A DNA stretch of 43,535 nucleotides from Pseudomonadota bacterium (GTDB lineage Bacteria; Bdellovibrionota_C; UBA2361; SZUA-149; DAOLCO01), in NCBI GenBank assembly GCA_027487795.1, contig JAIYCX010000011.1, forward strand, positions 1 through 43,535, read 5' to 3'. This document shows positions 6,756 to 14,872 of this stretch, one piece after another. Under the pieces are notes generated by a model. That model ran no database searches. It worked only from the letters and a program-made list of their open reading frames with translations, and was not told where the DNA came from. Within the stretch, counting starts at the first letter, position 1; each line of letters begins with the position of its first letter. The translations under genes were made by a program, and so were the position numbers.

Positions 6756-8051
6756 TTGGTAGATATAGTTTGTATTGAAGGTCAAAAACATATTCCATTG
6801 AGTGGAGAAGTCACTGTAGGCGGAGCAAAGAATGCATCATTGCCGCTATTATTCTCTACGCTACTAACTGCTCAAAAATGCATACTTTCTAATATCCCAG
6901 ATCTTGAAGATATTTTAGTAACTTTAAAAATACTAAAAGCTTTTGGAGCTGAATATAGCTATAAAGATGGTGTTATCGACATCACTACTAAAAAAATTAT
7001 TTCAACTACAGCTCCTTATGGTTTAGTAAAATCTTTAAGAGCCTCTTTTTGGTTAATGGGACCATTACTTGCGAGAGCAGGTAGTGCTGCAGTTTCTCTT
7101 CCAGGAGGAGATGCAATAGGGACAAGGCCAGTGGATCTTCACTTAAAAGCATTATCTGAATTCGGTGCTGAATTTAGAATGGAGCATGGTGTAGTTTATG
7201 GAACTACACCTGGTGGACTAAGACCTGCTGATATTACATTACCTTTTCCTTCAGTTGGAGCAACTCACAATGCATTGATGACCGCAACGTTGATACCTGG
7301 AAAATCCGTCTTGCGTGGAGTAGCAAAAGAACCAGAAGTAGTAGATTTAGCTAAATTTTTAAATTCTCTTGGTGCTGATATTCAAGGAGCTGGTACTGAC
7401 GAGATATACATTAACGGTAAAAAAGAATTAGGAAGTGCTACTCATTCCGTTATTGGAGATAGAATAGAAGCTGCCACATATTTGCTCGCTGGTGCTATGA
7501 CAGCTGGAGAAATCGTACTAAAAGGTATTGATCAGGATAGTATTCGTTCAACTCTTCACTTATTAAAAGAAATGGGCTGTGAGATAACAAATCATGAGAA
7601 CTATATAGTACTCCAGGGTCCTGAAAAATTAAAAGCAATTAATTTTTCTACAGCTCCTTTTCCGGGTGTTGCAACCGATGTTCAGCCATTATTTTTAGCA
7701 GCGCTAACTATTGCAGAAGGTGTATCTGAGATTAAGGAAACAGTTTTTGAAAGTCGTTTTGGACATGTTGCAGAATATCGAAGATTCGGTGCTGATATAA
7801 GTGTTGACGGTAGGACTGCTATTGTTAAAGGTAAGTCTGAACTTAGCTCTGCTCCAGTTGAAGCGCATGATATTAGAGCAGCAGCGGGATTAGTTTTGTT
7901 GGGTCTTGTAGCGGATGGGACTACTCAAGTAAGAGAAATTCACCACCTTGATAGAGGTTATGAAAAAATGGAAAGTAAACTACGAAACTTAGGTGCTAAG
8001 ATTTCAAGAATCCCTTCAGTGGATTTTAGAGAGATAGTGTTTGGCTGCTAG
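6756..8051 (+). CDS. murA: UDP-N-acetylglucosamine 1-carboxyvinyltransferase MurA
   Basis: MurA transfers enolpyruvate from PEP to UDP-GlcNAc, the first committed step of peptidoglycan synthesis, in the cytoplasm. The 431-residue length is typical. The substrate lysine-asparagine pair is present in GGAKNASLPLL (K25, N26), and the active-site loop reads SLPGGDAIGTRPVDLH. The usual catalytic Cys (Cys115 in E. coli) is Asp119 here, the natural variant known from Mycobacterium and Chlamydia that blocks covalent attack by fosfomycin. The start is TTG at 6756, preceded by AGGA (6744-6747) at normal distance. It follows prmC by 22 bp in the same operon. Confidence 0.97.
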   Translation: MVDIVCIEGQKHIPLSGEVTVGGAKNASLPLLFSTLLTAQKCILSNIPDLEDILVTLKILKAFGAEYSYKDGVIDITTKKIISTTAPYGLVKSLRASFWLMGPLLARAGSAAVSLPGGDAIGTRPVDLHLKALSEFGAEFRMEHGVVYGTTPGGLRPADITLPFPSVGATHNALMTATLIPGKSVLRGVAKEPEVVDLAKFLNSLGADIQGAGTDEIYINGKKELGSATHSVIGDRIEAATYLLAGAMTAGEIVLKGIDQDSIRSTLHLLKEMGCEITNHENYIVLQGPEKLKAINFSTAPFPGVATDVQPLFLAALTIAEGVSEIKETVFESRFGHVAEYRRFGADISVDGRTAIVKGKSELSSAPVEAHDIRAAAGLVLLGLVADGTTQVREIHHLDRGYEKMESKLRNLGAKISRIPSVDFREIVFGC

Positions 8052-8055
8052 AAGT

Positions 8056-8739
8056 ATGTCATCCTCTCAGACATCATATCAAACTTCATTAGATCTGATT
8101 AGTCCAGTTAACTGTTCTTTTGAAAACTTTGTCGTTCACTCTGGAGTTGTAGAGACTTTTGATTTTATAAAAAACTTTATTGATGAAGTAATAAGTGGAA
8201 AATTAATTCCTGAGACTAATATATTACTTATGGGGCCCCCAGGTTCAGGTAAGACTCATTTTATTAAAGCCTTTATACAGTATTGTGAGGAAAACAATTT
8301 ATTATCAAAATATATCGTTTATAATTCAGATACTGAAACTTTTTATGAATCAGATGAAATTATTAATCTGTCTTCTTTTATTAGCAGCTATCAAGCTGTT
8401 AAATCTTCAGGAGGCCTGTTATTTTTAGAGTGTCATGGGGTTCCAGAAAGAGAAAAAATTGATCCACATCTATATAGTCGGCTATTTTCTGGATTAGTGT
8501 TAGATTTGAGGTATCCAGCTGAAGAGGAACTTAAAATAGTATTATCCTCGATTTTGGACAGATATGGTCTAAAACTTAATGATAAGCAGCTTTCTGCAGT
8601 ATTAGCTCAGTTGCCAGCAGTGCCAGAAAGCCTTAAATTATTTAGTGACCAACTTAATGAAGCTTTAGTAGAAGGTAGAAGGTTTAATAGATCTTTAATT
8701 AGTGATATAGTTATAGGCATCTCAAATAGTGCTGAATAG
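8056..8739 (+). CDS. DnaA-like AAA+ ATPase without a DNA-binding domain (Hda/HdaA-like)
   Basis: This 227-residue protein matches the AAA+ domain of DnaA. It has an N-terminal FENFVVHSG segment, a Walker A box GPPGSGKTH, a Walker-B-like LLFLECHG with Glu in place of the first Asp, and a C-terminal alpha-helical lid. There is no C-terminal DnaA box-binding helix-turn-helix. That architecture is typical of Hda/HdaA, which down-regulate replication initiation by stimulating ATP hydrolysis on DnaA with the sliding clamp. An N-terminal clamp-binding motif may be QTSLDLI, near residues 10-16. I chose ATG 8056, which begins 4 bp after the murA stop; TTG 8041 would add five residues. The exact role is inferred from architecture. 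Confidence 0.75.
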   Translation: MSSSQTSYQTSLDLISPVNCSFENFVVHSGVVETFDFIKNFIDEVISGKLIPETNILLMGPPGSGKTHFIKAFIQYCEENNLLSKYIVYNSDTETFYESDEIINLSSFISSYQAVKSSGGLLFLECHGVPEREKIDPHLYSRLFSGLVLDLRYPAEEELKIVLSSILDRYGLKLNDKQLSAVLAQLPAVPESLKLFSDQLNEALVEGRRFNRSLISDIVIGISNSAE

Positions 8740-8804
8740 TGCATTTTGAGATATTGCAAAGAAGCAATATTTAGAAACTTTAGTTATTTATAGTTCGAAC
8801 GTTT

Positions 8805-10043
8805 ATGAATAGAAGAGTTGTAGTTACTGGCCTTGGTGTCATTTCTCCGTTAGGTTTAAACGTTAATGAATCCTGGGAAGGGATGAAAGCAGGTAAGTCT
8901 GGTGGATGTGTTGTAACTCAGTTTGATGCATCTGAGTATCCAAGCAAGATTGCCGCTGAGGTAAAAGGATTTATTCCTGAAAATTACGTAGAACCTAAAG
9001 CTGTAAAACGATATGATCGTTTTTCGCTATTTGCAATAGCAGCTGCAAGGGAAGCTTGGAAAGATAGCGGTCTATCTATTGATAGCATTGATTCTACTAT
9101 GGTTGGTACAATACTTGGTGTAGGAATTGGTGGACTACGATATCTAGAAGATAGTCATACTTCACTATTAGAAGGTGGACCAAGAAAGCTTTCTCCTTTT
9201 TTAATACCAGCAATGATTTCAAATCTTGCTCCAGGTAACGTAGCGATAGATCTTGGACTACGTGGAATCAATTATACTATAACGAGCGCATGTACTTCTG
9301 GTACGCATGCAGTGGGCGAAGCTTTTAGAATGATTAGAGATGGACTTCAAGATGTTGTTGTCACTGGAGGAAGTGAAGCTGCAATAACTCCACTTGGTCT
9401 TGGAGGTTTCGGTCGAATGAAAGCACTTACTACTAGAAATGAAGAACCCGAAAAAGCTAGCAGACCTTTTGATAGAGACAGAGATGGATTTTTAATCGGA
9501 GAAGGTGCTGGAGTTTTAGTACTGGAAGAATATGAAGCAGCCAAAAAACGTGGTGCTCAGATTTATGCAGAAGTCATTGGATACGGATTTTCTTGTGATG
9601 CATACCATATCACTGGTCAGTTAGAGGGCGGGGAAGGTGCTGTACAATGTATGAATATGGCTATTAAAAGCGCAAAAATTCCTGCTGATTCTATTAAGTA
9701 TGTTAATGCACATGGTACGTCGACTCCATTGAATGATCCTAATGAAACATTAGCTATAAAAAAGACTTTTGGCGAATATGCTAACAAGGGACTTTTAGTT
9801 AGTTCTACTAAGTCTATGGTTGGGCACTTATTGGGTGCAGCTGGTGGATTAGAAGCTGTAGTTTTAGCTAAAACTATTAAGGATGGTGTTGTCCCTCCTA
9901 CTATAAATCTAGATAATCCTGATGAGGGTTGTGATCTGGATTATGTTGCTCATGAAGCAAGAGAAGTTAGTGTGGATTATGCAATGTCAAATTCATTTGG
10001 CTTTGGTGGAACTAATTCTACAATAGTTTTTGCAAAAGTTTAA
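8805..10043 (+). CDS. fabF: 3-oxoacyl-[ACP] synthase II (FabF)
   Basis: FabF condenses malonyl-ACP with acyl-ACP to elongate fatty acids. The 412-residue length is standard. The Cys-His-His catalytic triad is intact: Cys163 in TSACTSGTHA, His303 in NAHGTSTPLND, and His341 in KSMVGHLLGAAGG. The C-terminal SNSFGFGGTNS glycine-rich loop is also present. It starts at ATG 8805, 65 bp after the DnaA-like gene, and precedes fabH in the same direction. The acyl carrier protein gene that often precedes fabF is absent here. Confidence 0.97.
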   Translation: MNRRVVVTGLGVISPLGLNVNESWEGMKAGKSGGCVVTQFDASEYPSKIAAEVKGFIPENYVEPKAVKRYDRFSLFAIAAAREAWKDSGLSIDSIDSTMVGTILGVGIGGLRYLEDSHTSLLEGGPRKLSPFLIPAMISNLAPGNVAIDLGLRGINYTITSACTSGTHAVGEAFRMIRDGLQDVVVTGGSEAAITPLGLGGFGRMKALTTRNEEPEKASRPFDRDRDGFLIGEGAGVLVLEEYEAAKKRGAQIYAEVIGYGFSCDAYHITGQLEGGEGAVQCMNMAIKSAKIPADSIKYVNAHGTSTPLNDPNETLAIKKTFGEYANKGLLVSSTKSMVGHLLGAAGGLEAVVLAKTIKDGVVPPTINLDNPDEGCDLDYVAHEAREVSVDYAMSNSFGFGGTNSTIVFAKV

Positions 10044-10103
10044 TTGTTAATAGTTTTTGGGTATTTATTAAATAAAAATCGGGCTTGGAGTCCCTACTAA
10101 ATA

Positions 10104-11102
10104 TTGGTCATTGGTGCCGTCATTACTGGTACAGGTAAAAATGTACCTGATAAAGTTATACCTAATAGTTACTTTGAGTCTTATCTCAATACTACTGACG
10201 AGTGGATTCTTGATAGAACAGGAATTTCTGAAAGAAGATGGGCATCAGAGGTAACATCTGCCAGTGATTTAGCATTACCTGCTTGCTTTAATGCTATAAA
10301 TAGTTCGGGAATTTCTAAAGATCAAGTTGATGGAATTATTTGCGCCACTGTAACTCCAGATTATATTTTCCCAAGTACTGCATGTGTACTTCAAGGTAAA
10401 TTAGGAATTAAAAATGGTTTTGCGTTTGATGTTAATGCAGTCTGCTCTGGATTTTTATATGCATTAACACTAGCTAATAGTTTAATTAAGTCTGGCCAGG
10501 CGAGAAATATTTTAGTTGTTGGTACAGAAATTTATAGTCGAATTATTGATAAGAATGACCGTACTACTTGTCTTCTATTCGGAGATGGTTGTGGTGCTGT
10601 ACTCCTTAGCAGAAGAGAATTTGAAAATGAAGAAAGTAGTTTTGGAGTGCTGAATACTAATATTGGTTCTGATGGATCACACGTTGATATACTTTGTGTA
10701 CCAAATGGAACTGCCAATACTCCAACAGCTGAATCATTAGAATCTGGCGCGCACTTTTTAAAAATGAATGGTAGAGAAGTTTTTAAACTTGCTGTTAGGA
10801 AATTAGCTGAAATAAATAGAGACATAGTATTGAGCTCGGGCTATCAGCTATCTGATGTTAATTGGTTTGTTTCTCATCAAGCTAATAAACGTATTCTTCA
10901 AAGTGTTGCAGCTGATTTGAATATTTCAGCTGATAGAGTACCTATGAATATTCAAAAATACGGAAATACTAGTGCCGCGAGTGTACCTCTTTTGTTATCT
11001 GAAATGAACGATAGGGGAGATTTGAAAAAAGGTGATTTGATTGTGCTTTCTGCTTTTGGTGGCGGAGTAACTTGGGGATCTGCTTTAATTAAATGGGCTT
11101 AA
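10104..11102 (+). CDS. fabH: 3-oxoacyl-[ACP] synthase III (FabH)
   Basis: FabH starts fatty-acid synthesis by condensing acetyl-CoA (or a branched acyl-CoA) with malonyl-ACP. The 332 residues include the catalytic Cys114 (DVNAVCSGFLYAL), His258 (SHQANKRIL) and Asn288 (KYGNTSAASVP), plus the C-terminal GGGVTWGSALI. The TTG at 10104 fits the family N-terminus (VIGAVITGTGKNVPD); no ATG is available, and the nearest GGAG (about 10087) is rather distant. It follows fabF by 60 bp and is followed by a long hairpin. Confidence 0.95.
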   Translation: MVIGAVITGTGKNVPDKVIPNSYFESYLNTTDEWILDRTGISERRWASEVTSASDLALPACFNAINSSGISKDQVDGIICATVTPDYIFPSTACVLQGKLGIKNGFAFDVNAVCSGFLYALTLANSLIKSGQARNILVVGTEIYSRIIDKNDRTTCLLFGDGCGAVLLSRREFENEESSFGVLNTNIGSDGSHVDILCVPNGTANTPTAESLESGAHFLKMNGREVFKLAVRKLAEINRDIVLSSGYQLSDVNWFVSHQANKRILQSVAADLNISADRVPMNIQKYGNTSAASVPLLLSEMNDRGDLKKGDLIVLSAFGGGVTWGSALIKWA

Positions 11103-11122
11103 AAAAGTTTTACCTTTTCTGA

Positions 11123-11183
11123 CCTCCTATCCTTCCTGTTAATATTATATGTATAGAAACAGGAAGGTTAGGAGGATAGGAGG
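11123..11183. terminator. Hairpin with dispersed repeat motif between fabH and a convergent gene
   Basis: The 18 bases at 11123-11140 pair with 11158-11175 with a single mismatch around a 17-base AT-rich loop. The right arm extends with a further GGATAGGAGG. The arm sequence is the same 25-base motif as at 156-180 near the window start. Its position between convergent genes fits a bidirectional terminator, but it lacks a clean U tract. It may instead be an inserted palindromic repeat that ends up in that role. Confidence 0.6.
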
Positions 11184-11184
11184 G

Positions 11185-11655
11185 TTATCTAACGCACCTA
11201 TCACCAGAAACATGCATTCCACTTGGGCATGGATTAATTCTTCCATCACCACCTGGTCTTCTCAGTCTGTTATCTGTGATATTACATGAACGTCCATCAA
11301 AAGAACTTCCACTTGGACAACTTGGTCTAATTATTGGCTCAGCCGCTGGTGGAGGTGCTTGTACCACCGGAGGAGCTTGAATTACTGGTGGTTGTTGATT
11401 TCTTGGATGATGTTGATGCTGCGGTGGTGGATATCCATATCCCCCATTAGGATAGTTGCTTGGATAATTATTCGGAGGATAATATTGTCCTGGATAATTA
11501 TTATTTGGTGGATAGTTATTAGGTGGTGGATAATTATTGGTTGGATATCCATATCCCCCATTAGGATAGTTACCGTATTGACCATCAACACAAGATGTCG
11601 AATAAGTACTGAATAGTATTAAAAATGATAGAAGAATTTTTTTACTTATTGTCAT
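11185..11655 (-). CDS. Secreted Asn/Tyr/Pro/Gly-rich low-complexity protein
   Basis: No known family is recognised. The 156-residue protein begins with a hydrophobic signal (ISKKILLSFLILFSTYSTS) followed by Cys22, a weak lipobox, so it may be secreted or lipid-anchored. Residues 26-78 are low-complexity repeats built from NNYPP and GGYGYP. Residues 90-108 are Pro/Val/Ala-rich (IQAPPVVQAPPPA). The C-terminus has two short Cys-containing motifs (PSCPSGSSFDGRSC and NPCPSGMHVSGDRC), each likely to form a disulfide loop. A 29-bp stretch recurs exactly at 11429-11457 and 11543-11571. The composition suggests an extended surface or wall-associated spacer with a small disulfide-knotted head. Confidence 0.7.
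   Translation of the reverse strand: MTISKKILLSFLILFSTYSTSCVDGQYGNYPNGGYGYPTNNYPPPNNYPPNNNYPGQYYPPNNYPSNYPNGGYGYPPPQHQHHPRNQQPPVIQAPPVVQAPPPAAEPIIRPSCPSGSSFDGRSCNITDNRLRRPGGDGRINPCPSGMHVSGDRCVR
11429..11571. repeat. Exact 29-bp direct repeat within the Asn/Tyr/Pro-rich gene
   Basis: The copies at 11429-11457 and 11543-11571 are identical and 114 bp apart, a multiple of three. Both encode the NYPNGGYGYP peptide on the minus strand. Recombination between them would remove 38 codons without breaking the frame. Confidence 0.9.
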
Positions 11656-11675
11656 AATTTAACCTTAAAATAGTT

Positions 11676-11735
11676 GGTTTAAGATACAAATAAATAAAAA
11701 ATAAGTCATTATTTATTTAATAATTAGATTAAACC
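11676..11735. promoter_or_regulatory. Nested AT-rich inverted repeats in a divergent promoter region
   Basis: GGTTTAA (11676-11682) pairs with TTAAACC (11729-11735). Inside it AAATAAATAA (11688-11697) pairs with TTATTTATTT (11709-11718). The pair sits between the divergent Asn/Tyr/Pro-rich gene and uup. Such AT-only arms arise easily in DNA of this composition, so a regulatory role is only a possibility. Confidence 0.3.
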
Positions 11736-11811
11736 GCATTAAAAATAGTCCTTTCTTTGCCATTGCTAGTTAAGAGGGATATGAAGAGACCAAAAAATAA
11801 TATTTCTAATT

Positions 11812-13590
11812 TTGTCATCAATAATCACATTACAAAACATAAAAAAGAAGCACGGCCCTACAACTTTGTTTGATGGCCTTTCTCTTAATATCGAAGATAA
11901 GGATAGGCTAGGAGTTTTAGGACCAAACGGATCTGGAAAGTCTACTTTATTGAAGCTATTAAGCACCCTAGAGCAGGTTGATGAAGGTAATATTCTAAGA
12001 TCAAGAGATCTTGAGACAATCTATGTAGAACAAGATTTGATCATAGATCCTGAGCTCAGCGCTTATCAGTTCATAGAACAATGTAATAACCCGATTAAAG
12101 CAAGAGCCATACTTGAACAATTTTCAGGAGTGGATACTGATTTAAAGTTTAAAAATTTATCAGGTGGTCAAAAGAAAAAATTACAACTATCAGTTAAGTT
12201 ATCTGAGGAATGTGGACTTCTTCTTTTAGATGAGCCGAGCAATCATTTAGACTTAGATTCTATTATTTTATTAGAAAGTTTACTTTCTGAAACCAATTCT
12301 GCATGTGTAATGATTTCACATGATCGTTGGTTACTAGAAAATTTTTGTGACCGAGTACTAGAAATCAATCCGATATACGAGCAAGGATACTTTATCTGTG
12401 ATGGCTCTTACGGTGACTATCTAGAAAAGAAGGAGATGTTTTTAGAGGCTCAAACTAATCAATTATCTAGCTTAAAAAATAAAGCTAGAACTGAACAAGC
12501 CTGGCTTCGCCAAGGTGCAAAAGCAAGAACGACTAAATCAAAGTACCGTTCAGATGCGGCGAATAAGTTAATTGAGAAAATGAAGGGGGATACTTCAAGG
12601 TTAAAAGAAACTAGTGCAAGAATTTCTTTTTCAAGTTCGGGTAGGAGAACAAAAGATTTAGTAGAATTTGAATCTATCAATAAAACATTTGGTGAGAATT
12701 GTTTAATTAAAGATTTATCTTTAAAGATTCAATTAGGAACGAAGTTAGGATTAATTGGTAAAAATGGTTCTGGAAAAAGTACTTTATTAAAATTAATAAC
12801 TGAAGAGCTACAGCCAGATTCTGGCAATATTAATAGAGCTAAGGATTTAAAAATTACATATTTTAGCCAAATATCAGAGTTAACAAATAATCTAACTCTA
12901 AAACAAGTGCTTGCTCCAGAAGGAGATTCTGTAGTTTATAATGGTGCTTTAGTTCACGTTGCATCATGGGCCTCTAGATTTAAATTTGCTGGTAATCAAC
13001 TAGTGCAGCCATTTGATAGTTTGTCTGGTGGTGAGAAGGCAAGAGCTCGTATTGCCAAGTTAATGCTGGAGTCACCTGATATATTGTTATTAGATGAGCC
13101 AACAAATGATCTTGATATTAATACTCTGGAAGTACTAGAAGAAAGTTTAATTAATTTTACTGGTGCACTTGTTTTAGTGACGCATGATAGATTTATGTTA
13201 AGTCGTGTTTGCGATTCTTTTATTGGTTTTAAAGAGGGCGGCATACTTACTACATATTCAAGCTATGAGCAGTGGTTTAGTGATTATAAATCAGGTAACT
13301 ATAAACTAAGCTCTAAAAGTTCTACAGGTAAAATTTCAAATACTTCTAAAGATGTTGGGATATCCTCAACTAAGAAGAATAAATTATCCTATAATGATCA
13401 GAGAGAGTACGACAGCATAGAGGGTAATTTAGCCAAAGCAGAGCAAAAAGTTTCGGAGATACAAGAAGAAATGCTAACTTTAACTGACCCTGCTAAAATT
13501 CAAATTGCATGTGAAAAGCTTGGGAGAGCTCAAGCCGAAGTAGAGAAACTTTATACTAGATGGTGTGAGTTAGAAGTTCTTAGAGGGTAG
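11812..13590 (+). CDS. uup: ABC-F family ATPase, Uup type
   Basis: This is a soluble protein with two ATP-binding cassettes and no membrane segments; ABC-F proteins act on the ribosome or, for Uup, also influence transposon excision. Cassette 1 has Walker A GPNGSGKS (37-44), signature LSGGQ (116-120) and LLLLDEP (136-142). Cassette 2 has GKNGSGKS (316-323), LSGGEKARA (404-412) and ILLLDEP (424-430). A charged linker precedes a C-terminal coiled coil at about 530-592, which is the Uup hallmark. The length of 592 residues is slightly shorter than E. coli Uup. The start is TTG 11812, since the nearby ATG at 11781 is out of frame. It lies 18 bp before a flavin reductase-like gene. Confidence 0.9.
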   Translation: MSSIITLQNIKKKHGPTTLFDGLSLNIEDKDRLGVLGPNGSGKSTLLKLLSTLEQVDEGNILRSRDLETIYVEQDLIIDPELSAYQFIEQCNNPIKARAILEQFSGVDTDLKFKNLSGGQKKKLQLSVKLSEECGLLLLDEPSNHLDLDSIILLESLLSETNSACVMISHDRWLLENFCDRVLEINPIYEQGYFICDGSYGDYLEKKEMFLEAQTNQLSSLKNKARTEQAWLRQGAKARTTKSKYRSDAANKLIEKMKGDTSRLKETSARISFSSSGRRTKDLVEFESINKTFGENCLIKDLSLKIQLGTKLGLIGKNGSGKSTLLKLITEELQPDSGNINRAKDLKITYFSQISELTNNLTLKQVLAPEGDSVVYNGALVHVASWASRFKFAGNQLVQPFDSLSGGEKARARIAKLMLESPDILLLDEPTNDLDINTLEVLEESLINFTGALVLVTHDRFMLSRVCDSFIGFKEGGILTTYSSYEQWFSDYKSGNYKLSSKSSTGKISNTSKDVGISSTKKNKLSYNDQREYDSIEGNLAKAEQKVSEIQEEMLTLTDPAKIQIACEKLGRAQAEVEKLYTRWCELEVLRG

Positions 13591-13608
13591 CTATTATAGG
13601 ATAGAACT

Positions 13609-14091
13609 ATGAGAAAACGACCATGGAATAGGATTAATGCTCCAGTCTATTCTGTAAGTTCTTTCTCTAAAAAGGGTGTGCCAAATATGAATATAATTTC
13701 ATATGTCACCTCAATCAGCATGCAACCTAAAAGATATATTTGCGGACTTTATGAAAATCATCTCACTTTAAGTAATGTAAGAGAAACTGGTGAGTTTGTA
13801 CTTCAACTACTTTCTGAGGATCAAGCAAATCTAGTAAATCTTCTAGGTAAAAAATCAGGTTTAAATATTGACAAGATTTCAAGACTTGAACGTCGTAAAC
13901 TCCTGAGTGATTGGTCTGGTTATAAAGTATTAAATGACTGTTTAGCGGTTATTAAACTTAAAGTCCTAAATGAATTTGAAGCCGGTGATCATGTTGGTTT
14001 TTTATTGGATGTTGTAGATTATAAAAATACTAATGAGGGAGAACTTCTGACACTCGATATTTTAAGAGAAAAGAAAATTATAAGAGCATAA
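13609..14091 (+). CDS. Flavin reductase-like (FMN-binding split-barrel) protein
   Basis: This 160-residue protein resembles flavin reductase or flavoredoxin domains. The N-terminal PVYSVSSFSKKGVPNMNIISYVTSISMQPKRYICGL matches the family's FMN-binding strand pattern, and SNVRETGEFVLQLLSEDQ follows as expected. Such proteins bind FMN and pass electrons from NAD(P)H or a partner protein. AGGAT 8 bp before ATG 13609 supports the start. It lies 18 bp after uup and 3 bp before an SDR gene in one apparent operon. The physiological substrate is unknown. Confidence 0.75.
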   Translation: MRKRPWNRINAPVYSVSSFSKKGVPNMNIISYVTSISMQPKRYICGLYENHLTLSNVRETGEFVLQLLSEDQANLVNLLGKKSGLNIDKISRLERRKLLSDWSGYKVLNDCLAVIKLKVLNEFEAGDHVGFLLDVVDYKNTNEGELLTLDILREKKIIRA

Positions 14092-14094
14092 ATT

Positions 14095-14796
14095 ATGATA
14101 AGTACATATTTACTGGTCGGTGCATCTAGTAGTATAGCAAAAAAAACAGCAGAGTCGGCAAAACTTAAAGGTCATAAAATAATAGGAATTAGCACTAAGG
14201 AACAAGATTCTAGTGGATTATTTGATCCGTTTTATACTGTTAATGATTATCAACTCTCAAGTCTTCCAGATTTAAATGAAAATTCTTTAAATGGTCTTGT
14301 ATATTTCCCCGGGACTATTAATCTGAAACCCTTTAACCGTTTAGTGGAAGATGATTTTCTAACTGATTATAGAATAAATGCATTAGGTGCGGCAAATTCA
14401 GTACAGAAATATTTACCTCTATTAAAGCAAGGTAGTGTTAGTTCCGTAGTTTTTATTAGTTCAGTTGCTGCTACTCTCGGACTTCCTTTTCATGCCTCTA
14501 TCTCAATGGCTAAAGGAGCAATCGAAAGTTTAACAAGATCTTTAGCTTCTGAGTTTGCTCCAAGTATTAGAGTGAACTGTGTAGCTCCATCACTTACTAA
14601 TACTCCATTAGCTGAAAAATTAGTTAATTCACCAGAAAAATATGAAGCTTCCCAAAAAAGAAATCCAATGAATAAAGTAGGTGAGGCAAAAGATATATCT
14701 GAGGTGATACTGTTTTTGTTGTCAGATTCTTCTTCTTGGATTACGGGTCAGGTTTTAGCTGTTGATGGTGGGATGTCTAATTTAAAGAATAAGTAG
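14095..14796 (+). CDS. Short-chain dehydrogenase/reductase family protein lacking the catalytic Tyr
   Basis: The 233-residue Rossmann-fold protein has an N-terminal nucleotide loop GASSSIA (a variant of TGxxxGxG), a central VVFISSVAATLG with the catalytic-type Ser, RVNCVAPSLTNTP and the C-terminal SWITGQVLAVDGGMS. The YxxxK element reads ISMAK, so the Tyr is Ile while the Lys is kept. A group of SDR-like proteins with a similar FHxxxxxAKGAIEGLTRSL segment is known, so this may be a real subfamily and not decay. Its reaction is unknown; redox chemistry would need another proton donor. It is 3 bp downstream of the flavin reductase-like gene. Confidence 0.8.
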   Translation: MISTYLLVGASSSIAKKTAESAKLKGHKIIGISTKEQDSSGLFDPFYTVNDYQLSSLPDLNENSLNGLVYFPGTINLKPFNRLVEDDFLTDYRINALGAANSVQKYLPLLKQGSVSSVVFISSVAATLGLPFHASISMAKGAIESLTRSLASEFAPSIRVNCVAPSLTNTPLAEKLVNSPEKYEASQKRNPMNKVGEAKDISEVILFLLSDSSSWITGQVLAVDGGMSNLKNK

Positions 14797-14804
14797 AAAT
14801 TCTA

Positions 14805-14845
14805 AAATTTAAAAAGGGCGTAGTGTGAAAACCGCACAAAACGCC
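14805..14845 (-). terminator. Probable terminator of the leucine-rich-repeat gene
   Basis: GGCGT (14817-14821) pairs with ACGCC (14841-14845), and GTGTG (14823-14827) pairs with CGCAC (14833-14837) with one wobble. Read on the minus strand the stem is followed by CTTTTTAAATTTT. It lies about 28 bp past the minus-strand stop at 14873 and between convergent genes. Confidence 0.6.
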
Positions 14846-14872
14846 TTGATGGAAGTATTGTCAAATTAGTAC

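Noticed and set aside
8751..8770. Hairpin ATATTGC/GCAATAT after the DnaA-like gene as a terminator
   Set aside because: The stem is only seven mostly A/T pairs with no T tract, and fabF follows in the same direction.
11359..11616. Plus-strand open frame rich in Ile and Trp
   Set aside because: It is the antisense of the low-complexity Asn/Tyr/Pro repeats, which have no stop codons in that frame by composition.
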